Assembly: GCF_012273655.1 (NCBI RefSeq)
Contig: NZ_JAAWWP010000010.1
Location: 62,001 to 126,000 of the forward strand
Reading direction: 5' to 3'
Origin: Streptomyces physcomitrii
Lineage (GTDB): Bacteria; Actinomycetota; Actinomycetes; Streptomycetales; Streptomycetaceae
Length of the DNA stretch: 64,000 nucleotides
Shown: positions 1-8,209 of the stretch, piece by piece
Position numbering within the stretch: position 1 is the stretch's first letter
Layout: each line of letters opens with the position of its first letter
Position numbers and translations under genes: made by a program
Notes under the pieces: model-generated
What the model was told of the DNA's origin: nothing
What the model saw: only the letters and a program-made list of their open reading frames with translations
Database searches by the model: none

Positions 1-215
1 CCCACCCCGGCCCGCGAGGCGATCGCCTCGATCGTGGTCCGCGGATAGCCGACCTCTCCCACCAGCGCCAGCGCGGCATCGTAGATGGCGCGGCGCGAGC
101 GCTCGCTGCGCCGGGTCGAGTCGGGCGCCGGCCGGCCCGGAGCCTGGTTGCCGGGCGTGGTCCGCGGCGGGGTGGCGGGCTGGTCGGGCACGGGGGCGGA
201 GGAAGTCGGGGACAT
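1..215 (-). CDS. TetR/AcrR-family transcriptional regulator (N-terminal part only)
   Basis: Only the first 71 codons lie in the window; the gene runs off the left edge. A Pro/Ala-rich, probably disordered leader of about 35 residues is followed by a typical TetR start: RRSERSRRAIYDAALALVGE, then GYPRTTIEAIASRAGVG, which is helix 1 and the beginning of the helix-turn-helix. ATG at 213-215 is the first start in frame. Upstream, on the side of the divergent gene at 392, are two matching 15-bp palindromes (246-260 and 314-328) that suit a TetR dimer, so autoregulation and control of the neighbour are likely. The ligand cannot be inferred. Confidence 0.85.
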   Translation of the reverse strand, partial: MSPTSSAPVPDQPATPPRTTPGNQAPGRPAPDSTRRSERSRRAIYDAALALVGEVGYPRTTIEAIASRAGV

Positions 216-245
216 ACCGCGAATCTACCCCCCACCGAGCCCGGC

Positions 246-260
246 GAGACGCACCGTCTC
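246..260. promoter_or_regulatory. Putative TetR operator, copy 1
   Basis: A 15-bp palindrome, GAGACG-CAC-CGTCTC, lies 30 bp upstream of the TetR start. The same half-sites with the same 3-bp spacer recur at 314-328. Two perfect copies in one short divergent intergenic region are unlikely by chance. Their use by the adjacent TetR protein is inference. Confidence 0.6.
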
Positions 261-313
261 AATTCACTGGACAGGACACCGCCGCCGCGCGCACAGTGGA
301 GGCCATGGAGAAC

Positions 314-328
314 GAGACGATACGTCTC
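314..328. promoter_or_regulatory. Putative TetR operator, copy 2
   Basis: GAGACG-ATA-CGTCTC, flanked by C and G to make a 17-bp palindrome. The centre-to-centre distance to copy 1 is 68 bp. It lies 63 bp before the start of the gene at 392, in the region where that gene's promoter should be. Confidence 0.6.
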
Positions 329-391
329 GACTCCCCTGCCACCCCGCGCTCGCGGCCGTGGCCCGCAGTCCACCAGTGGAGGTGAGACCCC

Positions 392-604
392 ATGGCCCGC
401 AAGGGAAACATGCTGGGCGTCGGAGGCACCCGCAACAAGCTCTCCCGAGGCGCCCTGCGCGGAAACGGCCGCGGCCCCGGCTTCTCCGGTCAGGACCCCC
501 AGACCCAGAAGCGCGAACTGCTGCGGAAACTCCAGGAGCAGCGGGGCGAGGGACGGCAGACCGGCGAAGCCGAGTCGGCCCCGGAGACCGAGACGGAAGG
601 CTAG
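392..604 (+). CDS. DUF6243 family small protein
   Basis: A 70-residue, very basic and polar protein that begins MARKGNMLGVGGTRNKLSRG, the N-terminus I associate with the Streptomyces DUF6243 family. The function of the family is unknown. There is no membrane segment; the C-terminal half is Gln/Glu/Arg-rich and probably helical or disordered. GGAGGTGAG about 7 nt before ATG supports the start. It is transcribed divergently from the TetR gene across the two palindromic operators and may be controlled by it. Confidence 0.75.
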   Translation: MARKGNMLGVGGTRNKLSRGALRGNGRGPGFSGQDPQTQKRELLRKLQEQRGEGRQTGEAESAPETETEG

Positions 605-650
605 GTGGACGGCCTCGGCCCCGGCCCGGGGGCCTGGGCCGGATGAACCC

Positions 651-1667
651 TCACTCCTCGCCCGGCTGCTCCCCCGGCGGCCAGCCGTCACCCCAGTCGA
701 TGTCGCGGGCGGCGCGGTAGAGCGGCCCCTGCCGCTTGGTCACCGTCCTGCGGCGCAGCCCCGGCTCGCGCTCGCACAGGTCGAGCAGGACCTGCCCCTT
801 GCGGATCTGCGGCTTGCGCACCACCCGCGCCCCGACCGGGTCCACCGGGAAGCGGGTGGCCGCGACATAGCTGAACTTCTCGTCCTCGTACGCGAGGGTG
901 CCGCCCTTGACCTGCCGGTGCAGGGAGGTGCGGCTCAGCCGTACCGAGAAGTGGCACCAGTCGGTGCCCGGCACGATCGGGCAGTCGGCGGCGTGCGGAC
1001 AGGGCGCGGCGAGGTGGAACCCGGCGCCGATCAGCTGCTCGCGCGCCTGGAGGATCCGGGCGTACCCCTCCGGCGTGCCCGGCTCGACGACGACCACGGC
1101 CTGCCCCGCCCCGGCCGCCGCGCGCACCGCCGACTCCCGGTCGGCGTCGGTGAGTTCACCCAGTACATAGGAGAGGGTGACCAGCTCGGCGGGCGGGACC
1201 TCCAGGCCCGTGCCGATCCGGGCCCGCCGCCAGGCGGTCTCCGCCAGCGGCGCGAAGTGCCCGGCGAGTTCGCGGCCGAGCGCGAGCGCGGGCTCCGCCC
1301 AGTCGAGCACGGTGACGGGCCGCCGCCCCTCCCAGGTGGCGTTGACCGCCCAGGTGGCGGCGCCGGTACCGCCACCGAGGTCGGTGTGCGAGGCGGGCCG
1401 CCACTCGGGCGCCACCGCGGCCAGCGCCGCCAGCGCGGAACGCACCGCCTCGAAGGTCGCGGGCATCCGGTACGCGGCATAGGCGGCGACATCCGCCCGG
1501 TCCCGCAGCACCGGGGCACCGGTCGGGGTCCGCCCCCGATAGCTGGCGATGAGCCGGTCGACCGCCTGCGCCGCCTGCCGGGGCGGCAGCCCGTCGAGCA
1601 GACCGGCGAGGGCGACGCGCAGCGCGTCGGCGGGGGCGCCGTCGGTGGCGGCGAGAGCGGCGTTCAC
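651..1667 (-). CDS. Rsm22-like small-ribosomal-subunit methyltransferase family protein
   Basis: 338 residues. The middle has a Rossmann-type SAM-binding motif (HTDLGGGTGAATWA, about residues 118-131) followed by VTVLDWAEPALALG, as in Rsm22 proteins. The C-terminal half has a cysteine cluster, CPHAADCPIVPGTDWCHF (about 221-238), then the family signature SVRLSRTSLHRQ and a conserved KFSYVAATR stretch. The mitochondrial relatives (Rsm22/METTL17) act in small-subunit assembly and METTL17 binds a 4Fe-4S cluster; a bacterial substrate is not established to my knowledge. The gene is monocistronic, with a 224-bp gap to the divergent gene at 1892. Confidence 0.85.
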   Translation of the reverse strand: MNAALAATDGAPADALRVALAGLLDGLPPRQAAQAVDRLIASYRGRTPTGAPVLRDRADVAAYAAYRMPATFEAVRSALAALAAVAPEWRPASHTDLGGGTGAATWAVNATWEGRRPVTVLDWAEPALALGRELAGHFAPLAETAWRRARIGTGLEVPPAELVTLSYVLGELTDADRESAVRAAAGAGQAVVVVEPGTPEGYARILQAREQLIGAGFHLAAPCPHAADCPIVPGTDWCHFSVRLSRTSLHRQVKGGTLAYEDEKFSYVAATRFPVDPVGARVVRKPQIRKGQVLLDLCEREPGLRRRTVTKRQGPLYRAARDIDWGDGWPPGEQPGEE

Positions 1668-1891
1668 CTGGGAGATCTTAGGGGGCCGCGCGGGGTGGGC
1701 GGTCCCCCGGTGGCACAGGGGGCCGCCCGCGTGCCCGTACCCGCTCCGGAGCGGCGGGGCGGGCCCGGGTGAGCCCGCGAGGGGTACCCGCCCGACGTTC
1801 TCCTCCGTGGGCCAGAACCGTTGTCCCCTCCCTCCTCGTCCTCCACGGCAGAGGCCGGAGGAACGGCCCGAGGGAACGGAACGGGAGACCA

Positions 1892-2869
1892 GTGGACCGG
1901 TCGCGCAGCGATATGTTCTCCGCGCTCAAGGCGGCTCTCCCCGGCTGCTTCCGGCGCGGCCGGGTGCTCGCCGTCCTCGCTGTACTGACCGCCGGGCTGC
2001 TCCTGTTCCCCGGGGCCGTACCCAACCGCGTGGGTCACCTCGGCAGCCTGCTCGAAGCCTTTCTGCCGTGGCTCGGGCTGGTGGTCGTGGTGTTGTCCGC
2101 TCTTGCGCTGCTGCGGCGTTCGGCGCTCGCGCTGGTGGCGCTGACGCTGCCGGTGGCGGCCTGGGCGTACCAGTTCGGCGGGCTGCTGCTGCCCGGGCCG
2201 GGGGCCGGTTCGGGAGAGCTGGTGGTGGTGCAGCACAACGTCAGCGACACGAACCGTGAACCGGCTGCGACCGCACGGGAGTTGGCCCGGGCCGAGCCGG
2301 ATCTGCTCGCGCTCGAAGAGCTGGTGGCCGAGGATCTGCCGGTCTACGAGAGGACGCTCGCCCGGGACTTCCCGTACCACGCGGTGCGGGGCACGGTCGG
2401 TCTGTGGTCGCGGTATCCGCTCGCCGAGGTGCGCCGCCTGGACATCAAGCCCCGGGCGGTGGAGGAGGGTTGGCGCCGGGCGCTGCGGGCGGAGGTGCGG
2501 GTGCCGGGCGGTGCGGTAGCCGTGTATGTGGCGCATCTGCCCTCGGTGCGGGTCGGGGCGGGCGGTCTCGCCTCCTCCTGGCGGGACGAGAGCGCCGGGC
2601 TCCTGGGGAAGGCGATCGGGGCCGAGCGGCTGCGGCGGGTGGTGCTGCTCGGTGACCTCAACGGCACGGTGGACGATCGCGGCCTGGACCCGCTGACCTC
2701 CCGACTGGGCGTGGCCCGGCGGGGCTTCGCCTTCAGTTTCCCGGCCCGCTTCCCGGTGGCCCGGATCGACCAGGTCATGGCCCGCTCGGCGACGGTGCGC
2801 CACATCCGCACCCTGCCGGCCACCGGCAGCGACCATCTCCCGGTCGCCGCGCGGATCCGTCTCGGCTGA
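1892..2869 (+). CDS. Membrane-anchored endonuclease/exonuclease/phosphatase family protein
   Basis: About 325 residues. Three hydrophobic segments in the first 100 residues (VLAVLAVLTAGLLLFPGAV, WLGLVVVVLSALALL, ALALVALTLPVAAWAYQF) anchor an extracytoplasmic EEP domain. Visible motifs are VVQHNVSDTN, LLALEELVAED (metal-binding Glu), VAHLPS, VVLLGDLNGT (Asp-x-Asn) and the C-terminal GSDHLPVAARI with the catalytic Asp-His. This architecture is widespread in actinobacteria; substrates are not predictable and may be phosphodiesters. GTG at 1892 is preferred because GGGAG lies 5-8 nt upstream; ATG at 1913 is an alternative. Confidence 0.85.
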   Translation: MDRSRSDMFSALKAALPGCFRRGRVLAVLAVLTAGLLLFPGAVPNRVGHLGSLLEAFLPWLGLVVVVLSALALLRRSALALVALTLPVAAWAYQFGGLLLPGPGAGSGELVVVQHNVSDTNREPAATARELARAEPDLLALEELVAEDLPVYERTLARDFPYHAVRGTVGLWSRYPLAEVRRLDIKPRAVEEGWRRALRAEVRVPGGAVAVYVAHLPSVRVGAGGLASSWRDESAGLLGKAIGAERLRRVVLLGDLNGTVDDRGLDPLTSRLGVARRGFAFSFPARFPVARIDQVMARSATVRHIRTLPATGSDHLPVAARIRLG

Positions 2870-2926
2870 CGGGCTCTCACCTGTTGAGGGCTGACGCACC
2901 CTCAACCGCCTTGACCAGCAGACGCG

Positions 2927-4054
2927 TTACACCACCCCCCGCGCCAACTGCGTACCGGCAGCCGCCCGTGGGCCGTTGTCCGGTGGGGTGCGGCGCGGGT
3001 GGACGGTGTTGGCGAGCAGGACGAGGAAGGTGTCGCTGGCGGGGTCGAGGACGAGGGAGGTGCCGGTGAAGCCGGTGTGTCCGGCGGCGCCGCGGCCCGC
3101 GAGTTCGCCCATGAACCAGGGCTGGTCGATGCCGAAGCCGAGGCCGGGGGCGGAGAGCATCAGCTCGACGTAGTCGGGGCCGAGGATGCGGGCGGTGCCG
3201 TAGGAGCCGCCCGCGAGGAGGGTGCGGCAGAAGACGGCGAGGTCGCGGGCGGTGGAGAAGAGGCCCGCGTGGCCCGCGACGCCGCCGAGCGCCCAGGCGT
3301 TCTCGTCGTGCACCCGGCCGCGCAGCATGCCCCGGTCGGCCTTGGCCCAGGGCCGCCGCTGGTCCTCGGTGGCCGCCGCCTCGGGGCGGGGGCCGAAGCC
3401 GGTGGCGGTCATGCCGAGGGGCCGCGTGATGCCCTGGCGTACCAGCCGGTCCAGGCCGCGCCCCGTCATGCGTTCCAGGAGGTGCTGGAGCAGCAGCATG
3501 TTCAGATCGGAGTAGCGGTAGGCGCCGCCGGGCTCGCTCACCGGTTCCTCGCGGCGGAGCGCTTCGAGACGGGCGGGGGCGTCCGGGCAGTCGTACAGCG
3601 GGAGTTCGGGGCGCAGTCCCGAGGTGTGGGTGAGGAGTTGACGTACCGTCAGCTTGTGTCGGGCGGCGGCACGGAAGTCCGGCAGATAGGCGGAGAGGCG
3701 GGCGTCGAGGCCGAGGGTGCCGCGTTCGAGCTGCTGGACGGCGGCGAGCGAGGTGAAGAGCTTGGTCAGCGAGGCCAGGTCGAAGGGGGTCTCGGTGCGC
3801 ATCGGCACCCAGGCGTCCCGGGGCAGTTCGACGGGGCGGCCCGCGCTCTCGTCCCAGGCCGCGTAGCGCGAGGCCCAGCCGGAGGCGTCCTCGGCGGCGA
3901 TCACCGGGCCGCGGCCCGCGAGCACGACCGCGCCCGCGCACCAGGGGCGGGGGCCGCGGTGCAGGGCGCGGACGTCGGCGACCAGTTTCTCCACGGCCCG
4001 GGGGTCGAGCCCGGCGCGTTCGGGCCCGGCGAGGCGGAGGCGTGCGGTGCTCAG
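2927..4054 (-). CDS. Serine hydrolase, beta-lactamase/DD-carboxypeptidase (class C) family
   Basis: About 375 residues with the three penicillin-recognising motifs: S-L-T-K in DLASLTKLFTS, Y-S-D in AYRYSDLNMLL, and H-T-G in AAGHTGFTGTSLVLDP. No signal peptide is visible, so the enzyme looks cytoplasmic and is likely an esterase or peptidase rather than a resistance enzyme. A perfect SD (AGGAGGT, 4061-4067 on the minus strand) lies 6 nt before a CTG whose last two bases are the first two of the upstream transporter's TGA stop (CTGA). GTG at 4093 is in frame but has no SD. I therefore place the start at the CTG at 4054. It is translationally coupled to the transporter. Confidence 0.85.
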   Translation of the reverse strand: MSTARLRLAGPERAGLDPRAVEKLVADVRALHRGPRPWCAGAVVLAGRGPVIAAEDASGWASRYAAWDESAGRPVELPRDAWVPMRTETPFDLASLTKLFTSLAAVQQLERGTLGLDARLSAYLPDFRAAARHKLTVRQLLTHTSGLRPELPLYDCPDAPARLEALRREEPVSEPGGAYRYSDLNMLLLQHLLERMTGRGLDRLVRQGITRPLGMTATGFGPRPEAAATEDQRRPWAKADRGMLRGRVHDENAWALGGVAGHAGLFSTARDLAVFCRTLLAGGSYGTARILGPDYVELMLSAPGLGFGIDQPWFMGELAGRGAAGHTGFTGTSLVLDPASDTFLVLLANTVHPRRTPPDNGPRAAAGTQLARGVV

Positions 4055-5478
4055 CGGGCCACCTCCTGCCGTGGTGACCGCCAGGGGCGGCACAGTCCGA
4101 GGTAGCTGCCGATGGCGGCGAGGACGCAGCCGAGCTGGACCAGGGTCATCGGCAGCGCGGTGTCCTCGCCCGCGACCCCGGCGAGCGGGGAGAGCAGGGA
4201 GCCGAAGAGGAAGGCGGAGGTGCCGAGCAGGGCGGAGGCGGAACCGGCGGAGTGCGGGGTGCGCAGCAGGGCGAGGGCGTTGGTGTTGGGGGAGGTGACG
4301 CCCATGGCGGAGACCATCACGAACAGGGCGAGGACGAAGGGCACCAGACCGGTGTCCCCGAAGGCGCCGGAGACCAGCGCGATCAGGGCGAGGGTGGCGA
4401 GCAGGCTGACACCGAGGCCGCAGGCGAGCACCTTGTCGAGGCTGACCCGGCCCACCAGGATCTTGCCGTTCACCTGGCCCATGCCGATCAGTCCGACGGC
4501 GTTGAGGCCGAAGAGCAGGCTGAAGGTCTGCGCGGAGGCACCGTAGATCTCCTGGATGACGAAGGGCGAGGCGCTGATGTAGGTGAAGACCGCGCCGAAG
4601 GCGAATCCTCCGCAGATCATGTACCCGGTGAAGACGCGATCCGCAAGCAGGCCGCGGATGGCGCGCAGGGACTGGCCGACGCCCCCGGAGTGGCGGCGTT
4701 CGGGCGGCAGGGTCTCCGGGAGCGCCCGCCAGGCGAGCAGGGTCAGCCCGAGGCCGACCGCGGTGAGCAGGACGAAGACCCCGCGCCAGTCGGTGAGCCG
4801 CAGGACCTGGCTGCCGACCAGGGGGGCGACGATCGGCGCGGCCCCGGAGATCAGCATCAGGGTGGAGAAGAACCGGGCCATGTCCATGCCGTCGTAGAGA
4901 TCGCGGACCACCGCGCGCGCGATGACCACGCCCGCGGAACCGGCGAGCCCCTGGATCAGCCGGAAGACGGTGAGCGAACCGGCGGTCGGCGCGAGGGCGC
5001 AGGCCGCGGTGGCGAGGACGTAGAGGACGAGGCCGGTCAGGAGCGGGCGGCGGCGGCCCCAGCGGTCGCTGAGCGGGCCGATCACCAGCTGTCCGAGCGC
5101 GAGTCCGGCGAGGCAGGCGGTGAGGGTGAGCTGGACGGTGGCGGCGGAGGTGTGCAGGGAGTCGGTGACCTCGGGCAGCGAGGGCAGGTAGAGGTCCATC
5201 GACAGCGGCGGTACGGCGCTGAGGCCGCCGAGGACGAAGGTGACGAGGAGCCCGGTGCGGCGGGCAGCCTTCGGAGCGGCCCCGCCGCCCGCGGTGGGTG
5301 CGGGTTCCGGTCCGGCCGCGGGGCCGGTTTCGGCCACGGGGGTCCGGGGGCCCGGGACGGCGGCCGGGTCCCCGGTGTCCGGGCCCGGGGCGCCGGTGGT
5401 GGCCGCGGGGCCGGGCGGCACCCCCGCTATGTGACCCTCGGCCGAACGCTCCCCCGTGCCCTGGTCACGTCCCCGCAT
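4051..5478 (-). CDS. Bcr/CflA-type multidrug MFS transporter
   Basis: 475 residues. A Pro/Ala/Gly-rich cytoplasmic N-terminus of about 70 residues precedes 12 predicted TM helices. The first helix region, LSMDLYLPSLPEVTDSLHTS, and the loop GPLSDRWGRRRPLLTG are characteristic of the Bcr/CflA subfamily of drug:H+ antiporters. ATG at 5478 has GGGGAGGG a few nt upstream. The downstream serine hydrolase overlaps its stop, so export and hydrolysis of one compound is possible. The oxidoreductase at 5580 is divergent, with 101 bp between them. Confidence 0.88.
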   Translation of the reverse strand: MRGRDQGTGERSAEGHIAGVPPGPAATTGAPGPDTGDPAAVPGPRTPVAETGPAAGPEPAPTAGGGAAPKAARRTGLLVTFVLGGLSAVPPLSMDLYLPSLPEVTDSLHTSAATVQLTLTACLAGLALGQLVIGPLSDRWGRRRPLLTGLVLYVLATAACALAPTAGSLTVFRLIQGLAGSAGVVIARAVVRDLYDGMDMARFFSTLMLISGAAPIVAPLVGSQVLRLTDWRGVFVLLTAVGLGLTLLAWRALPETLPPERRHSGGVGQSLRAIRGLLADRVFTGYMICGGFAFGAVFTYISASPFVIQEIYGASAQTFSLLFGLNAVGLIGMGQVNGKILVGRVSLDKVLACGLGVSLLATLALIALVSGAFGDTGLVPFVLALFVMVSAMGVTSPNTNALALLRTPHSAGSASALLGTSAFLFGSLLSPLAGVAGEDTALPMTLVQLGCVLAAIGSYLGLCRPWRSPRQEVAR

Positions 5479-5579
5479 CTGCCCTCCCCGGTTCTCGCCA
5501 ATGGTGCTTATCCTCTCAGTTCGACGACGGTGGTCGAGACCAGTAGCGGCGGAGGCTCCGCCGCGGGAGAGGGCTCCGA

Positions 5580-6593
5580 ATGGAACGCGTGCGCTGGGGC
5601 GTACTGGCCACGGGCGGTATCGCCGCCCACTTCACCTCGGGCCTGCTCGACTCCCCCGGGGCGGAGGTGGTCGCGGTGGGCTCCCGCAGCGAGGAGTCGG
5701 CGCGGGCCTTCGCGGACCGCTTCGGCATCGAGCGGGCCTACGGGGACTGGGCCTCGCTCGCCGCCGACGCGGAGGTCGACGTGGTCTACGTCGCCACCCC
5801 GCACTCGGCGCACCGGGCCGCGGCCGGGCTGTGCCTCGAGGCCGGGCGGGCGGTGCTGTGCGAGAAGGCCTTCACCCTCAACTCGCGGGAGGCCGAGGAG
5901 CTCATCGCGCTGGCGCGCTCGGGCGGCCGCTTCCTCATGGAGGGCATGTGGATGTACTGCAATCCGCTGATCCGGCGGATGCGGGAGCTGATCGCGGACG
6001 GGGCGATAGGCGAAGTCCGCACCGTGCAGGCCGACTTCGGGCTCGCCGGGCCCTTCCCCGCCTCGCACCGGCTGCGCGATCCGGCCCAGGGCGGCGGGGC
6101 GCTGCTCGACCTCGGGGTCTACCCGGTGTCCTTCGCGCACCTGGTCCTCGGTGAGCCCGAGCAGGTCACGGCGAGCGCGGTGCTCTCCCCCGAGGGCGTC
6201 GACCTGCGGACCGCGATGCTGCTCTCCTGGGCGGGCGGCGCGCAGGCGCTGCTGCACTGCGCGGTCGACTCCGGTACCGGGGTCACCGCCTCGGTCACCG
6301 GCTCCGCCGGGCGGATCGACCTGCCCGCGGGCTTCTTCCACCCGGAGCGCTTCGTGCTGCACCGCCCGGGCCGCGAGCCCGAGGAGGTGACCTCGCCCGA
6401 GGCCTCGGCCCTGCCGCGCGACAGCATGCGGCACGAGGCGGAGGAGGTGATGCGCTGCCTGCGCGCGGGCGAGCTGCAGTCGCCGCTGGTGCCCTGGGAG
6501 GGCACGCTCGCGGTGATGCGCACGCTGGACGCGGTGCGCGAGCGGACCGGGGTGCGCTATCCGGCGGATCTCAGCCCGGCGCCCGCGAGTTGA
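5580..6593 (+). CDS. Gfo/Idh/MocA family oxidoreductase
   Basis: 337 residues. An N-terminal NAD(P)-binding Rossmann fold (VRWGVLATGGIAAHFTSGL, then VVAVGSRSEESARAFADRFG), the family signature with active-site Lys (AVLCEKAFTLN, about residues 95-105), and a C-terminal alpha/beta domain with GGGALLDLGVYPVSFA. It resembles dihydrodiol or sugar dehydrogenases. The substrate cannot be told. SD GGAGAGGG precedes ATG. Single gene, transcribed away from the MFS gene and convergent with the GlxA regulator. Confidence 0.87.
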   Translation: MERVRWGVLATGGIAAHFTSGLLDSPGAEVVAVGSRSEESARAFADRFGIERAYGDWASLAADAEVDVVYVATPHSAHRAAAGLCLEAGRAVLCEKAFTLNSREAEELIALARSGGRFLMEGMWMYCNPLIRRMRELIADGAIGEVRTVQADFGLAGPFPASHRLRDPAQGGGALLDLGVYPVSFAHLVLGEPEQVTASAVLSPEGVDLRTAMLLSWAGGAQALLHCAVDSGTGVTASVTGSAGRIDLPAGFFHPERFVLHRPGREPEEVTSPEASALPRDSMRHEAEEVMRCLRAGELQSPLVPWEGTLAVMRTLDAVRERTGVRYPADLSPAPAS

Positions 6594-6646
6594 GCCGACC
6601 GTTCAGGGGTGCCCGGCGGATCGGGCCCTGATCCGCCGGGGCCCGC

Positions 6647-7669
6647 CTACGACCCGGCCGGCCGGCACTCCGGGCGGGCGCGGGGTTCGGCGGGGCGGTG
6701 CCGGAAGGTCCTGCGGTAGGCGCCGGGGGTGACGCCGAGGGCGGCGCGCAGCCGCTGGCGCAGGGTGGTGCCGGAGCCGAATCCGGCCTCGGTGGCGACC
6801 TGTTCGATGGGCAGGCAGGTGGTCTCCAGGAGTTGCCGGGCGCGGGCGATGCGCTGCTGGAGGATCCACTGCGCCGGGCTCACCCCGGTCTCGTCGCGGA
6901 ACCGGCGGGTGAAGGTGCGCACGCTCATCCGCCCGTGCTGGGCGAGGTCGGGCAGGGCGAGCGGCTCGCCGAGGTGGTCCAGGATCCACTGCCGGGTGGG
7001 CCCCGTGGTGGCGCCCGAGGTCTCCGGCACCGGCGCCTCCACGAACTGCGCCTGCCCGCCCTCGCGCCAGGGCGGCACCACGCAGCTGCGGCTGGCCCGG
7101 TTGGCGACCGCGCTGCCGTGGTCCTTGCGGACGATGTGCAGGCACAGGTCGAGTCCGGCGGCGCCGCCCGCCGAGGTGAGGATGTCGCCGTCGTCCACAT
7201 AGAGCACGTCGGGCAGCAGCTGCACCCGGGGGAAGAGGGCGCCGAAGCGCTGGGTGTACGCCCAGTGGGTGGTGGCCGGGCGGCCGTCGAGGAGCCCGGC
7301 GGCGGCGAGCACGAAGGAGCCGGTGCAGATGGTGACGAGCCGGGTGTCCGGGGCCGCTCGGGTCAGCTCGCGCAGCAGGGCGGGCGGCAGCGTGCCGTCG
7401 GTGAGCGCGGACGAGCCGGTCGGGGTGGGGATGACCAGGGTGTCCGCCCAGGCCAGGCGCTCGGTGCCGTGGGTCGGGCGGATGTCGTAACCGGTGCTGG
7501 TGGCCACCGGGCGGGCGCCCAGCGAACAGGTGGCCACCTCGTACAGCGAGCGGCCCATGGGGTCGGTCGCCGCGGGGAAGACGCGCTCGGCGATGCCCAG
7601 GTCGAAGGGGGTCACGCCGTCCAGCGCGAGGACGGCTACCCGGTGGGGGCGGAGGGTCTCTCCTGACAT
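6647..7669 (-). CDS. GlxA-type transcriptional regulator (DJ-1/PfpI-like domain plus AraC HTH)
   Basis: 340 residues. The N-terminal half is a class I glutamine amidotransferase-like (DJ-1/PfpI) domain: VAVLALDGVTPFDLGIAERV, with the nucleophile-elbow region TRLVTICTGSFVLAAAGLLDG (Cys present). The C-terminal half is an AraC/XylS DNA-binding domain (MSVRTFTRRFRDETGVSPAQ and the second HTH FGSGTTLRQRLRAALGVTP). ATG with SD GAAGGGA. It is divergent from the biosynthetic operon starting at 8210 across 540 bp, so it may control that operon, but no binding site is demonstrable. Confidence 0.88.
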   Translation of the reverse strand: MSGETLRPHRVAVLALDGVTPFDLGIAERVFPAATDPMGRSLYEVATCSLGARPVATSTGYDIRPTHGTERLAWADTLVIPTPTGSSALTDGTLPPALLRELTRAAPDTRLVTICTGSFVLAAAGLLDGRPATTHWAYTQRFGALFPRVQLLPDVLYVDDGDILTSAGGAAGLDLCLHIVRKDHGSAVANRASRSCVVPPWREGGQAQFVEAPVPETSGATTGPTRQWILDHLGEPLALPDLAQHGRMSVRTFTRRFRDETGVSPAQWILQQRIARARQLLETTCLPIEQVATEAGFGSGTTLRQRLRAALGVTPGAYRRTFRHRPAEPRARPECRPAGS

Positions 7670-8209
7670 GGCCCAGTCCCTTCGTTTTTTGGCCCGCTTT
7701 TTCTGGCATGCGGGCAGGAGAATGCGGCAGTCTTCTCGGCAGAGGAAATGAACGTGAACCTGCCGGGCGGCAGGAAAAGCACATGAGCCTTCCCGGCGAT
7801 GACATTCCCGACCATCAGCGACGTCCGCTCCCGCACATCACCGCGGGACCTCCGGACGCACTCGGTGCAATCCGAACCCGGCGCCTCTACTTCACTCTTC
7901 GCGGCATGGACGCATACCTCGCTCCGCCCCCTCGGGCGGGGCGACGCACATGAGCGGAGAAAAAAACCTTCCGACCGTTTCCGGTGGTGCGGAAGGTGCT
8001 GCGGCTCACCGCACAAGACATTCCGATACCCCCGTGGCACATCCCCGTTTTCGCTTTTCCGTCCGGCGGCTCCCGGACCGTCAGGGAGCTACCCGGACCG
8101 GAACACCGACATTCTCCGCGGAGGATCACTTCACCAACGTGGCTCATTTTATGGCCAGTTCGCGTCGGCAGAACAAGGGACGTCAAGAGGAATGAGGACT
8201 TCTTCACCC
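7670..8209. other. Long non-coding divergent control region of the ATP-grasp operon
   Basis: About 540 bp without a convincing gene. The base composition is visibly less GC-rich than its surroundings (runs of T and A near 7684-7705 and 7961-7967). It contains small inverted repeats, for example CCTGCC-GGGC-GGCAGG near 7759-7774 and GCTCCC...GGGAGC near 8067-8090. Open frames through it have no coding character. It probably carries the promoters of both flanking units and a long 5' leader of the operon. Confidence 0.5.

Noticed and set aside
7799..8209. In-frame extension of the ATP-grasp protein to 7799
   Set aside because: The added 137 residues have mixed, non-coding composition, and the domain starts with the residues after 8210, where an SD is present.
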